Assembly (NCBI RefSeq): GCF_003573695.1
Contig: NW_020621936.1
Location: forward strand, 12,524,001-12,588,000
Length of the DNA stretch: 64,000 bases
Origin: Papaver somniferum
Taxonomy: Eukaryota > Streptophyta > Magnoliopsida > Ranunculales > Papaveraceae
Reading direction: 5' to 3'
How positions within the stretch are numbered: position 1 is the stretch's first letter; every line of letters starts with the position of its first letter. This document shows positions 10,023 through 22,449 of the stretch, in pieces. Under the pieces are notes generated by a model. It made no database searches. It had not been told where the DNA came from and was given only the letters and a program-made list of their open reading frames with translations. The translations under genes and the position numbers were made by a program.

Positions 10023-11632
10023 ATTGTAGTAAATAGGGATTAACTCTAAGACTTGTTAAGATTAATTTTAAAGGAATAAAATAGAGAGTTACTGGGTCTA
10101 GGATTCGGCCAAACTCATATCAAGAGGTTCAATTATTCATTCTCAAACAATTATCGCTCAATAAATAAAACAATATTGACTCTTATTTTTGCCAAGGTAG
10201 ATTCTCCAAACATTAGTTATAAATCGTAAGCATGGGACATCAAACATCTAAGCAAGCATGACCCATCTAATAAAATGATAACTAATTTTTTCAAATCATG
10301 TTTCAATTAAAATTAATGAAAAGTCTTATAAAGAATTAAATAATTTTACCCATGTATGAAATTCGTCTTCCTCCGTCGACCCAGTGTTGGGGTTTAGCTT
10401 CTCATGATAAATACAAACTCAAAAATATAATTTATAGCTCAAATGGTGTTTTTATTAAAGAAAACTAATAATACAATGAATCTGCAACGCTGTGTCGGCG
10501 TTACAGAAATCACTGTTACAATAGATGTTGCAAATACAAATTAAGCGTGCCAGACAGACTGTTACAAGTACTGTCAATAAACGACAGTTTCTTGCGACAG
10601 TCTGTAGGCGTCAAAGCTCTTCTTCTTCTTCTTCTCTCTGCAGCAGCAGAGAAGTTGATATGCAACTCTCTATTTTCTTCCCCAGACTCTCGATATCCTT
10701 TCTCTGTTTACCAACTACCTTTTTATACTCCACAACATCCAAATATCCTCAGTTTAATGCAGAATATTTTCTCTTTAATCCATTATTCTCACTGCCATTA
10801 CACGAATTTTTCTTTCTCTTCATGCGTTAACTGTCTTGAAAACTTCCCAAACTCTGTTGATATGATAAATATATGGATCCTAGGAGAATATCCTCTCTTA
10901 ACTGCACTTAACTTCTGTATTAAACTCACCAGAAACCCAACCATAAACCCGAAGATATTTCTTCCCTCTTTTATAAAAATCGTGTATATATCTTTCCTTC
11001 TTCGGAATTATGCACCTTACCAATCCTGTCATGCCGCTATAAATTCATTCAAATCCATTTGCACGAATAAATCACACAAAATCTTACCAAAAACCTGCAC
11101 CAAAATCTTCCACAATAACTCAACAGAATCTATGAAATATCTTCATCCTCAATTTCTTCTAACCGGTGATAACTTCCTTCCTTTCTCGATTCAAATGCAA
11201 TTACCACCCCTGTTTACTCGAAACAGGATGGTATCTATCCATATCCGAGAGTAAATCCCCACAATATCTCCTCAAATCAATCCCAAAAATATTCGCAGAA
11301 ACAGATTCATTTTTCCCGCCAAAACCTTGTGTTCTTGGTGATGAAGAAGGGTGCCCAGTAACAATTTTAAGGGTGCCCATAGCGGTGGGGTGTATATAAC
11401 AAATCAGGTAGCCCCTTGGCCAGTGGAGTGCCCCATAGTAATAGGTTACCCCTTATCCAAAATTGTGAGTTCGAATAACAAGTGACCTCCGGGGTCCAAA
11501 AACCACTTTTCGAGCAACTTTTCCATAAGAGCTTATTTCCTTGAAAAGACTTAAAGCAATATTATTAATGATAAAATGAGTCCTAGATCATGTAATTATG
11601 GGTGAAAATGCGTCGCACTTGCGTGTTCATCA
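10023..11632 (-). mobile_element. Array LTR 4 (terminus altered)
   Basis: 1610 bp. Begins at ATTGTAGTAAATAGGG because the usual TGATTAAG terminus is replaced by a second primer-site copy. The rest is a full LTR ending TTCATCA. Confidence 0.88.
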
Positions 11633-11682
11633 AATTCCCCCACACCTACATTTTGCTAGTCCTCGAGCAAAACGGAAGAATT

Positions 11683-12082
11683 GACCCGCTACACAGCTGG
11701 TCATAAAATAAGAGAAAGAAGACCCGCAACACAGCTGATCATAATTGATTTATGTTTTTTTATTTTTTTTAGACCCGCTACACAGCTGGTCATATAATGC
11801 AAGGAAAAAGAAAAGACTCGCTACACAGCTGGTCATAGAATAAGAGAGAGATAAAAAGAGAGAGACCCGCTTACACAGCTGGTCATAAAATGATAAGAGA
11901 ACAAAAGAAAAGACCCGCTCCACAGCTGGTCATAATTTTTGTTTTTTGTTTTGTTTTTAGACCCGCTCCACAGCTGGTCATAAAATGATAAGAGAACAAA
12001 ATAAAAGACCCGCTCCACAGCTGGTCATAATAATAATAATTATTATTATTTTTTACTAGACCCGCTACACAGCTGGTCATAA
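11683..12082 (-). repeat. Minisatellite of internal region 4
   Basis: About nine CCGCT(A/C)CACAGCTGGTCATAA monomers with the T/G-rich spacer near 11938-11958. The last spacer reads TTTTACTAGACCC, shared with region 7. Confidence 0.85.
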
Positions 12083-12182
12083 TATACAAGAAATTCCTGA
12101 AACAGAAAAATAAAACGTTAACCACTCCCCCACACTTAAACGTTACATTGTCCTCAATGTAATTGAGTCATCCAATTATAAC

Positions 12183-12957
12183 TTAAGATGGGAAATCCAT
12201 AAAATGCAAAAAAGTAAACGAAAATATAAAAATAAAAATAAAAATACACCTACTGGAATGTACAAAAAGGATCCTATACACTAATAACCTGAAAACTTGG
12301 GGATCGACCCAAAATACAATATTTACAAATGACAGCTTCACACTTATGTCATGAAAACGCGGAGACGCTGAAACTATCAAAAACCAAGATTTACCCCTAA
12401 ACCAAGTTTTACTGCACAAGGAAGTGCGTAAAGAACAAAATATGGGGATTCTATTGAGACTGGGGAATTATCAATCGGCTCATGCACTGTATCAGGAATA
12501 GGAAGTCCTCTGGGTATTTAGATGCAAAGTAATCCAACAAAATTTTTGAAGCACATAATTCTAACCATAAATTAGGTAACTTTTGGAAGTCTAGGGGACT
12601 AGAAAAAACCTCTAAGTTGGGTGAAAGATCTTGCGAGATAGATTCTTCTAATAAATTAGAAAAATCATCTACACAATCATTCACAGGGTCATCTAAAAAT
12701 TCTGTCTCGGTCAGAGAGTCACTATAGTCATCTTCATCATTAAATAATTTTTGGCATTCCAGAATTCTCAATCTTAGTTCCAAGCTAAGTGGTGTGTGTT
12801 TATAATACTTCTCATATATCTCTAGAGGGGATTCTTCACTTACCACATGTGGATCAAAAACTCCATACCGTTGCCTACGCTTATATTCAGCAAGCGTCAT
12901 CTCAGATGAGGTTTCCTGATAATTTGACTTTCTACGCTTATACTCCGCCAGCGTCAT
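12183..12957 (-). pseudogene. Orphan ORF of array element, unit 4 (frameshifted)
   Basis: Recognisable along its length but broken by single-base losses near 12408 (shortened T run) and 12502 (GGAAGTCC for GGCAAGTCC), plus a two-base change near 12970 before the N-terminal Met codons. The two halves stay readable at 12451-12957 and 12183-12419. Confidence 0.65.
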
Positions 12958-13126
12958 CGTAGGTGACGTCTCTCTCAGAAGAAGGCATCATCCTCAAAAG
13001 GTCCCTGAAAAGAAATACAAAAAGAAACGCATAAAAAGGAAAAAGAAAATCTAAAGAAAATACTATAAAAACTAAAAAAAAACTAAAAATTAATCTAAAA
13101 ACAAATCCGCGTCGGCGGCGCCAAAA

Positions 13127-14754
13127 TGATTAAGATTTTTTTTGATTGTCGTTGTAATTGTAGTAAATAGGGATTCGAACTCTAAGACTTGTTAAGATTA
13201 ATTTTAAAGGAATAAAATAGAGAGTTTGGGTTAGGATTCGGCCAAACTCATATCAAGAGGTTCAATTATTCATTCTCAAACAATTATCGCTCAATAAATA
13301 AAACAATATTGACTCTTATTTTTGCCAAGGTAGATTCTCCAAACATTAGTTATAAATCGTAAGCATGGGACATCAAACATCTAAGCAAGCATGACCCATC
13401 TAATAAAATGATAACTAATTTTTTCAAATCATATTTCAATTAAATTAATGCAAAAGTCTTATAAAGAATTAAATAATTTTACCCATGTATGAAATTCGTC
13501 TTCCTCCGTCGACCCAGTGTTGGGGTTTAGCTTCTCATGATAAATACAAACTCAAAAATATAATTTATAGCTCAAATGGTGTTTTTATTAAAGAAAACTA
13601 ATAATACAATGAATCTGCAACTGTGTCGGCGTTACAGAAATCACTGTTACAATAGATGTTGCAAATACAAATTAAGCGTGCCAGACAGACTGTTACAAGT
13701 ACTGTCAATAAACGACAGTTTCTTGCGACAGTCCGTAGGCGTCAAAGCTCTTCTTCTTCTCTCTGCAGCAGCAGAGAAGTTGCTATGCAACTCTCTATTT
13801 TTTCCCCAGACTCTCGATATCCTTTCTCTGTTTACCAACTACCTTTTTATACTCCACAATCCAAATATCCTCAGTTTAATGCAGAATATTTTCTCTTTAA
13901 TCCATTATTCTCACTGCCATTATACGAAGATTATTTCTTTCTCTTCATGCGTTAACTGTCTTGAAAACTTCCCAAACTCTGTTGATATGAAAATATGGAT
14001 CCTAGGAGAATTTCCTCTCTTAACTGCACTTAACTTCTGTATTAAACTCACCAGAAACCCAACCATAAACCCGAAGATATTTCTTCCCTCTTTTATAAAA
14101 ATCGTGTATATATCTTTCCTTCTTCGGAATTATGCACCTTACCAATCCTGTCATGACGCTATAACTTCATTCAAATCCATTTGCACGAATAAATCACACA
14201 AAATCTTACCAAAAATCTGCAACAAAATCTTCCACAATAACTCAACAGAATCTATGAAATATCTTCATCCTCAATTTCTTCTAACCGGTGATAATTTCCT
14301 TCCTTTCCCGATTCAAATGCAATTACCACCCCTGTTTACTCGAAACAGGATGATATCTATCCATATCCGAGAGTAAATCCCCACAATATCTCCTCAAATC
14401 AATCCCAAAAATATTCGCAGAAACAGATTCATTTTTCCCGCCAAAACCTTGTGTTCTTGGTGATGAAGAAGGGTGTCCCGTAACAATTTGAAGGGTGCCC
14501 ATAGCGGTGGGGTGTATATAACAAATCAGGTAGCCCCTTAGCCAGTGCAATGCCCCATAGTAATAGGTTACCCCTTATCCAAAATTGTGAGTTCGAATAA
14601 CAAGTGTCCTCCGGGGTCCAAAAACCACTTTTCGAGCAACTTTTCCATAAGAGCTTATTTCCTTGAAAAGACTTAAAACAATATTATTAGTGATAAAATG
14701 AGTCCTAGCTCATGTAATTATGGGTGAAAAGTCGTCGCACTTGTGTGTTCATCA
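13127..14754 (-). mobile_element. Array LTR 5
   Basis: Complete, 1628 bp. Shares private variants with LTR 8 (GATATGAAAATAT near 13985, GCTATAACTTCATTC near 14158, and the same shortened CT run near 13750). Confidence 0.9.
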
Positions 14755-14804
14755 AATTCCCCCACACTTACATTTTGCTAGTCCTCGAGCAAAACAGAAG
14801 AATT

Positions 14805-15158
14805 GACCCGCTACACAGCTGGTCATAAAATAAGAGAGAGAAGACTCGCTACACAGCTGATCATAATTTTTTTTTTTTTATTTATTATTATTTTTTTTAG
14901 ACCCGCTACACAGCTGGTCATATAATGCAAGGAAAAAGAAAAGACTCGCTACACAGCTGGTCATAGAATGAGAGAGAGAGAGAGAGAGAGAGACCCGCTT
15001 ACACAGCTGGTCATAAAATGATAAGAGAACGAAAGAAAAGACCCGCTCCACAGCTGGTCATAAAATGATAAGAGAACAAAAGAAAAGACCCGCTCCACAG
15101 CTGGTCATAATTATTATTATTATTATTTTTTGTAGACCCGCTACACAGCTGGTCATAA
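14805..15158 (-). repeat. Minisatellite of internal region 5
   Basis: Eight monomers, no T/G-rich spacer (as regions 2 and 8), with a pure GA run at about 14971-14991 also present in region 8. Confidence 0.85.
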
Positions 15159-15218
15159 TATGCAAGAAATTCCTGAAACAGAAAAATAAAACGTTAACCA
15201 CTCCCCCACACTTAAACG

Positions 15219-16070
15219 TTACATTGTCCTCAATGTAATTGAGTCATCCAATGCAAAACTTAAGATGGGAAATCCATAAAATGCAAAAAAGTAAACGAAA
15301 TATAAAAATAAAAATAAAAATACACCTACTGGAATGTACAAAAAAGGATCCCTATACACTAATAACCTGAAAACTTGGGGATCGACCCAAAATACAATAT
15401 TTACAAATGACAGCTTCACACTTATGTCATGAAAACGCGGAGACGCTGGAACTATCAAAAACCTATATTTACCCCTAAACCAAGTTTTTACTGCACAAGG
15501 AAGTGCGTAAAAAACAAAATATGGGGATTCCATTGAGACTGGGGAATTATCAATCGGCTCATGCACTGTATCAGGAATAGGCAAGTCCTCTGGGTATTTA
15601 GATGCAAAGTAATCCAACAAAATTTTTGAAGCACATAATTCTAACCATAAATTAGGTAACTTTTGGAAGTCTAGGGGACTAGAAAAAACCTCTAAGTTGG
15701 GTGAAAGATCTTGCGAGATAGATTCTTCTAATAAATTAGAAAAATCATCTACACAATCATTCACAGGGTCATCTAAAAATTCTGTCTCGGTCAGAGAGTC
15801 ACTATAGTCATCTTCATCATTAAATAATTTTTGGCATTCCAGAATTCTCAATCTTAGTTCCAAGCTAAGTGGTGTGTGTTTATAATACTTCTCATATATC
15901 TCTAGAGGGGATTCTTCACTTACCACATGTGGATCAAAAACTCCATACCGTTGCCTACGCTTATATTCAGCAAGCGTCATCTCAGATGAGGTTTCCTGAT
16001 AATTTGACTTTCTATGCTTATATTCCGCCAGTGTCATCGTAGGTGACGTCTCCTCAGAAGAAGGCATCAT
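15219..16070 (-). CDS. Orphan ORF of array element, unit 5 (altered, longer C-terminus)
   Basis: The first about 240 residues match the other units. One extra A near 15342 shifts the frame past the usual stop and adds about 40 hydrophobic residues, giving roughly 283 residues. Unit 8 has the same extra base. Whether the extension is ever made is unknown. Confidence 0.55.
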   Translation of the reverse strand: MMPSSEETSPTMTLAEYKHRKSNYQETSSEMTLAEYKRRQRYGVFDPHVVSEESPLEIYEKYYKHTPLSLELRLRILECQKLFNDEDDYSDSLTETEFLDDPVNDCVDDFSNLLEESISQDLSPNLEVFSSPLDFQKLPNLWLELCASKILLDYFASKYPEDLPIPDTVHEPIDNSPVSMESPYFVFYALPCAVKTWFRGKYRFLIVPASPRFHDISVKLSFVNIVFWVDPQVFRLLVYRDPFLYIPVGVFLFLFLYFVYFFAFYGFPILSFALDDSITLRTM

Positions 16071-16209
16071 CCTCAAAAGGTCTCTGACAAGAAATACAAA
16101 AAGAAACGCATAAAAAGAAAAAAGAAAATCTAAAGAAAATACTATAAAAACCAAAAAAAAAAAAACTAAAAATTAATCTAAAAACAAATCCGCGTCGGCG
16201 GCGCCAAAA

Positions 16210-17855
16210 TGATTAAGATATTTTTTGATTGTCGTTGTAATTGTAGTAAATAGGGATTCGAACTCTAAGACTTGTTAAGATTAATTTTAAAGGAATAAAA
16301 TATAGAGTTACTGGGTTTAGGATTCGGCCAAACTCATATCAAGAGGTTCAATTATTCATTCTCAAACAATTATCGCTCAATAAATAAAACAATATTGACT
16401 CTTATTTTTTCCAAGGTAGATTCTCCAAACATTAGTTATAAATCGTAAGCATGGGACATCAAACATCTAAGCAATCATGACCCATCTAATAAAATGATAA
16501 CTAATTTTTTCAAATCATGTTTCAATTAAAATTAATAAAAAAGTCTTATAAAGAATTAAATAATTTTACCCATGTATGAAATTCGTCTTCCTCCGTCGAC
16601 CCAGTGTTGGGGTTTAGCTTCTCAAGATAAATACAAACTCAAAAATATAATTTATAGCTCAAATGGTGTTTTAATTAAAGAAAACTAATAATACAATGAA
16701 TCTGCAACGCTGTGTCGGCGTTACATAAATCACTGTTACAATAGATGTTGCAAATACAAATTAAGCGTGCCAGACAGACTGTTACAAGTACTGTCAATAA
16801 ACGACAGTTTCGTTCGACAGTCTGTAGGCGTCAAAGCTCTTCTTCTTCTTCTTCTCTCTGCAGCAGCAGAGAAGTTGATATGCAACTCTCTATTTTCTTC
16901 CCCAGACTCTCGATATCCTTTCTCTGTTTACCAACTACCTTTTTATACTCCACAACATCCAAATATCCTCAGTTTAATGCAGAATATTTTCTCTATAATC
17001 CATTATTCTCACTGCCATTACACGAAGATTATTTCTTTCTCTTCATGCGTTAACTGTCTTGAAAACTTCCCAAACCCTGTTGATATGATAAATATATGGA
17101 TCCTAGGAGAATATCCTCTCTTAACTGCACTTAACTTCTGTATTAAACTCACCAGAAACCCAACCAGAAACCCGAAGATATTTCTTCCCTCTTTGATAAA
17201 AATCGTGTATATATCTTTCCTTCTTCGGAATTATGCACCTTACCAATCCTGTCATGCCGCTATAAATTCATTCAAATCCATTTGCACGAATAAATCACAC
17301 AAAATCTTACCAAAAACCTGCAACAAAATCTTCCACAATAACTCAACAGAATCTATGAAATATCTTCATCCTCAATTTCTTCTAACCGGTGATAATTTCC
17401 TTCCTTTCTCGATTCAGATGCAATTACCACCCCTGTTTACTCGAAACAGGATGGTATCTATCCATATCCGAGAGTAAATCCCCAAAATATCTCCTCAAAT
17501 CAATCCCAAAAATATTCGCAGAAACAGATTCATTTTTCCCGCCAAAACCTTGTGTTCTTGGTGATGAAGAAGGGTGCCCCGTAACAATTTGAAGGGTGCC
17601 CATAGCGGTGGGGTGTATATAACAAATCAGGTAGCCCCTTAGCCAGTGGAGTGCCCCATAGTAATAGGTTACCCCTTATCCAAAATTGTGAGTTCGAATA
17701 ACAAGTGTCCTCCGGGGTCCAAAAATCACTTTTCGAGCAACTTTTCCATAAGAGCTTATTTCCTTGAAAAGACTTAAAACAATATTATTAGTGATAAAAT
17801 GAGTCCTAGCTCGTGTAATTATGGGTGAAAATGCGTCGCACTTGCGTGTTCATCA
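16210..17855 (-). mobile_element. Array LTR 6
   Basis: Complete, 1646 bp, TGATTAAGATATTTTTTG to TTCATCA, followed by the weakened polypurine tract. Confidence 0.9.
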
Positions 17856-17905
17856 AATTCTCCCACACTTAAATTTTGCTAGTCCTCGAGCAAAACAGAA
17901 GAATT

Positions 17906-18290
17906 GACCCGCTACACAGCTGGTCATAAAATAAGAGAGAGAAGACCCGCAACACAGCTGATCATAATTTTTTTTTTTTTAGACCCGCTAAACAGCTGGT
18001 CATATAATGCAAGGAAAAAAAAAGACTCGCTACACAGCTGGTCATAGAATAAGAGAGAGATAGAAAGAGAGAGACCCGCTTACACAGCTGGTCATAAAAT
18101 GATAAGAGAACAAAAGAAAAGACCCGCTCCACAGCTGGTCATATTTTTTGTTTTTTGTTTTTGTTTTTAGACCCGCTCCACAGCTGGTCATAAAATGATA
18201 AGAGAACAAAAGAAAAGACCCGCTCCACAGCTGTTCATAATTATTATTATTATTATTTTTTTTTGTAGACCCGCTACACAGATGGTCATA
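17906..18290 (-). repeat. Minisatellite of internal region 6
   Basis: About nine monomers with the T/G-rich spacer near 18146-18168. Private variants CTAAACAGCTGG, CACAGCTGTTCATAA and CACAGATGGTCATAA are all shared with region 9. Confidence 0.85.
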
Positions 18291-18453
18291 ATATACAAGA
18301 AATTCCTGAAACAGAAAAATAAAACGTTAACCACTCCCCCACACTTAAACGTTACATTTTCCTCAATGTAATTGAGTCATCCAATGCAAAACTTAAGATG
18401 GGAAATCCATAAAATGCAAAAAAGTAAACGAAAATATAAAAATAAAAATACAC

Positions 18454-19197
18454 CTACTGGAATGTACAAAAAGGATCCCTATACACTAATAACCTGAAAA
18501 CTTGGGGATCGACCCAAAATACAATATTTACAAATGACAGCTTCACACTTATGTCATGAAAACGCGGAGACGCTGAAACTATCAAAAACCAAGATTTACC
18601 CCTAAACCAAGTTTTTACTGCACAAGGAAGTGCGTAAAGAACAAAATATGGGGATTCTATTGAGACTGGGGAATTATCAATCGGCTCATGCACTGTATCA
18701 GGAATAGGCAAGTCCTCTGGGTATTTAGATGCAAAGTAATCCAGCAAAATTTTTGAAGCACATAATTCTAACCATAAATTAGGTAACTTTTGGAAGTCTA
18801 GGGGACTAGAAAAAACCTCTAAGTTGGGTGAAAGATCTTGCGAGATAGATTCTTCTAATAAATTAGACAAATCATCTACACAATCATTCACAGGGTCATC
18901 TAAAAATTCTGTCTCGGTCAGAGAGTCACTACAGTCATCATCATCATTAAATAATTTTTGGCATTCCAGAATTCTCAATCTTAGTTCCAAGCTAAGTGGT
19001 GTGTGTTTATAATACTTCTCATATATCTCTATAGGGGATTCTTCAATTACCACATGTGGATCAAAAACTCCATACCGTTGCCTACGCTTATATTCAGCAA
19101 GCGTCATCTCAGATGAGGTTTCCTGATAATTTGACTTTCTACGCTTATACTCCGCCAGCGTCATCGTAGGTGACGTCTCCTCAGAAGAAGGCATCAT
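18454..19197 (-). CDS. Orphan ORF of array element, unit 6 (247 aa, intact)
   Basis: Full-length version with ATG at 19197. Substitutions relative to unit 1 are scattered (for example VIEESPIEIYEKYY for VSEESPLEIYEKYY) without frame damage. Upstream of it, an extra primer-site-like fragment is inserted in the leader (19236-19252). Confidence 0.65.
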   Translation of the reverse strand: MMPSSEETSPTMTLAEYKRRKSNYQETSSEMTLAEYKRRQRYGVFDPHVVIEESPIEIYEKYYKHTPLSLELRLRILECQKLFNDDDDCSDSLTETEFLDDPVNDCVDDLSNLLEESISQDLSPNLEVFSSPLDFQKLPNLWLELCASKILLDYFASKYPEDLPIPDTVHEPIDNSPVSIESPYFVLYALPCAVKTWFRGKSWFLIVSASPRFHDISVKLSFVNIVFWVDPQVFRLLVYRDPFCTFQ

Positions 19198-19235
19198 CCC
19201 CAAAAGGTCCCTGAAAAGAAATACAAAAAGAAACA

Positions 19236-19252
19236 CGTCGGCGGCGCCAAAA
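19236..19252 (-). other. Extra partial primer-binding-site copy in leader of unit 6
   Basis: ACGTCGGCGGCGCCAAAAT-like sequence replaces the leader stretch seen in other units, while the normal primer site is still present about 75 bases away next to LTR 7. A second example of primer-site duplication in this array. Confidence 0.6.
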
Positions 19253-19331
19253 TCTAAAGAAAATACTATAAAAACTAAAAAAAAAAACTAAAAATTAATC
19301 TAAAAACAAATCCGCGTCGGCGGCGCCAAAA

Positions 19332-20974
19332 TGATTAAGATTTTTTTTGATTGTCGTTGTAATTGTAGTAAATAGGGATTCGAACTCCAAGACTTGTTAA
19401 GATTAATTTTAAAGGAATAAAATAGAGAGTTACTGGGTCTAGGATTCGGCCAAACTCATATCAAGAGGTTAAACTATTCATTCTCAAACAATTATCGCTC
19501 AATAAATAAAACAATATTGACTCTTATTTTTGCCAAGGTAGATTCTCCAAACATTATTTATAAATCGTAAGAATGGGACATCAAACATCTAAGCAAGCAT
19601 GACCCATCTAATAAAATGATAACTAATTTTTTCAAATTATATTTCAATTAAAATTAATGCAAAAGTCTTATAAAGAATTAAATAATTTTACCCATGTATG
19701 AAATTCGTCTTCCTCCGTCGACCCAGTGTTGGGGTTTAGCTTCTCATGATAAATACAAACTCAAAAATATAATTTATTGCTCAAATGGTGTTTTTATTAA
19801 AGAAAACTAATAATACAATGAATCTGCAACGCTGTGTCGGCGTTACAGAAATCACTGTTATAATAGATGTTGCAAATACAAATTAAGCGTGCCAGACAGA
19901 CTGTTACAAGTACTGTCAATAAACGACAGTTTCTTGCGACAGTCAGTAGGCGTCAAAGCTCTTCTTCTTCTTCTCTCTGCAGCAGCAGAGAAGTTGCTAT
20001 GCAATTCTTTATTTTCTTCCCTAGACTCTCGATATCCTTTCTCTGTTTACCAACTACCTTTTTATACTCCACAACATCCAAATATCCTCAGTTTAATGTA
20101 GAATATTTTCTCTTTAATCCATTATTCTCACTGCCATTACACGAAGATTATTTCTTTCTCTTCATGCGTTAACTGTCTTGAAAACTTCCCAAACTATGTT
20201 GATATGATAAATATATGGATTCTAGGAGAATATCCTCTCTTAACTGCACTTAACTTCTGTATTAAACTCACCAGAAACCCAACCATAAACCCGAAGATAT
20301 TTCTTCCCTCTTTTATAAAAATCGTGTATATATCTTTCCTTCTTCGGAATTATGCACCTTACCAATCCTGTCATGCCGCTATAAATTCATTCAAATCCAT
20401 TTGCACGAATAAATCACACAAAATCTTACCAAAAATCTGTAACAAAATCTTCCACAATAACTCAACTGAATCTATGAAATATCTTCATCCTCAATTTCTT
20501 CTAACCGGTGATAATTTCCTTCCTTTATCGATTCAAATGCAATTACCACCCCTGTTTACTCGAAACAGGATGGCATTTATCCATATCCGAGAGTAAATCC
20601 CCACAATATCTCCTCAAATCAATCCAAAATTTTTTCGCAGAAACAGATTCATTTTTCCCGCCAAAACCTTGTGTTCTTGGTGATGTAAAAGGGTGCCCCG
20701 TAACAATTTGAAGGGTGCCCATAGCGGTGGGGTGTATATAACAAATCAGGTAGCCCCTTAGCCGGTGGAGTGCCCCATAGTAATAGGTTACCCCTTATCC
20801 AAAATTATGAGTTCGAATAACAAGTGTCCTCCGGAGTCCAAAAACCACTTTTCGAGCAACTTTTCCATAAGAGCTTATTTCCTTGAAAAGACTTAAAACA
20901 ATATTATTAGTGATAAAATGAGTCCTAGCCCATGTAATTATGGGTGAAAATGCGTCGCACTTGCGTGTTCATCA
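19332..20974 (-). mobile_element. Array LTR 7
   Basis: Complete, 1643 bp. Shares a long list of private variants with LTR 10: ATTTTTTCGCAG near 20630, GATGTAAAAGGG near 20684, GCCGGTGGAG near 20761 and CCGGAGTCC near 20831. Confidence 0.9.
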
Positions 20975-21024
20975 AATTCCCCCACACTTACATTTTGCTA
21001 GTCCTCGAGCAAAACAGAAGAATT

Positions 21025-21402
21025 GACCCGCTACACAGCTGGTCAAAAAGAAGAGAGAAGACCGCTACACAACTGATCATAATTTATTTTTTTATTTTTT
21101 TTAGACCCACTAACAGCTGGTCATATAATGCAAGGAAAAAGAAAAGACTCGCTACACAGCTGGTCATAGAATAAGAGAGAGATAAAAGAGAGAGACCCGC
21201 TTACACAGCTGGTCATAAAATGATAAGAGAACAAAAGAAAAGACCCGCTCCACAGCTGGTAATTTTTGTTTTTTGTTTTGTTTTTAGACCCGCTCCACAG
21301 CTGGTCATAAAATGATAAGAGAACAAAAAAAAGACCCGCTCCACAGCTGGTCATAATAATAATATTATTTTTTTACTAGACCCGCTACACAGCTGGTCAT
21401 AA
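21025..21402 (-). repeat. Minisatellite of internal region 7
   Basis: About nine monomers with the T/G-rich spacer near 21263-21285. Several monomers carry small deletions (GGTCAAAAAG, CACTAACAGC). The first part matches region 10 (CACAACTGATCAT), the last part region 4 (TTTTACTAGACCC), so it is mosaic. Confidence 0.85.
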
Positions 21403-21569
21403 TATACAAGAAATTCCTGAAACAGAAAAATAAAACGTTAACCACTCCCCCACACTTAAACGTTACATTGTCCTCAATGTAATTGAGTCATCCAATTATA
21501 ACTTAAGATGGGAAATCCATAAAATGCAAAAAAGTAAACGAAAATATAAAAATAAAAATAAAAATACAC

Positions 21570-22313
21570 CTACTGGAATGTACAAAAAGGATTCCTATAC
21601 ACTAATAACCTGAAAACTTGGGGATCGACCCAAAATACAATATTTACAAATGACAGCTTCACACTTATGTCATGAAAACACGGAGACGCTGAAACTATCA
21701 AAAACCAAGATTTACCCCTAAACCAAGTTTTTACTGCACAAGGAAGTGCGTAAAGAACAAAATATGGGGATTCTATTGAGACTGGGGAATTATCAATCGG
21801 CTCATGCACTGTATCAGGAATAGGAAAGTCCTCTGGGTATTTAGATGCAAAGTAATCCAGCAAAATTTTTGAAGCACATAATTCTAACCATAAATTAGGT
21901 AACTTTTGGAAGTCTAGGGGACTAGAAAAAACCTCTAAGTTGGGTGAAAGATCTTGTGAGATAGATTCTTCTAATAAATTAGAAAAATCATCTACACAAT
22001 CATTCACAGGGTCATCTAAAACTTCTGTCTCGGTCAGAGAGTCACTACAGTCATCATCATCATTAAATAATTTTTGGCATTCCAGAATTCTCAATCTTAG
22101 TTCCAAGCTAAGTGGTGTGTGTTTATAATACTTCTCATATATCTCTAGAGGGGATTCTTCACTTACCACATGTGGATCAAAAACTCCATACCGTTGCCTA
22201 CGCTTATATTCAGCAAGCGTCATCTCAGATGAGGTTTCCTGATAATTTGACTTTCTACGCTTATACTCCGCCAGCGTCATCGTAGGTGACGTCTCCTCAG
22301 AAGAAGGCATCAT
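21570..22313 (-). CDS. Orphan ORF of array element, unit 7 (247 aa, intact)
   Basis: Full-length, ATG at 22313. Variants include TETEVLDDP for TETEFLDDP and EDFPIPD for EDLPIPD. No frame damage. Confidence 0.65.
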   Translation of the reverse strand: MMPSSEETSPTMTLAEYKRRKSNYQETSSEMTLAEYKRRQRYGVFDPHVVSEESPLEIYEKYYKHTPLSLELRLRILECQKLFNDDDDCSDSLTETEVLDDPVNDCVDDFSNLLEESISQDLSPNLEVFSSPLDFQKLPNLWLELCASKILLDYFASKYPEDFPIPDTVHEPIDNSPVSIESPYFVLYALPCAVKTWFRGKSWFLIVSASPCFHDISVKLSFVNIVFWVDPQVFRLLVYRNPFCTFQ

Positions 22314-22449
22314 CCTCAAAAGGTCCCTGAAAAGAAATACAAAAAGAAACGCATAAAAAGGAAAAAGAAAATCTAAAGAAAATACTATAAAAACTAGAAA
22401 AAAAACTAAAAATTAATCTAAAAACAAATCCGCGTCGGCGGCGCCAAAA

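Noticed and set aside
11833..12125. Minus-strand frames with repeating YDQLWSGS-like peptides
   Set aside because: These are translations of the minisatellite monomers; the frame changes between units and there is no consistent start.
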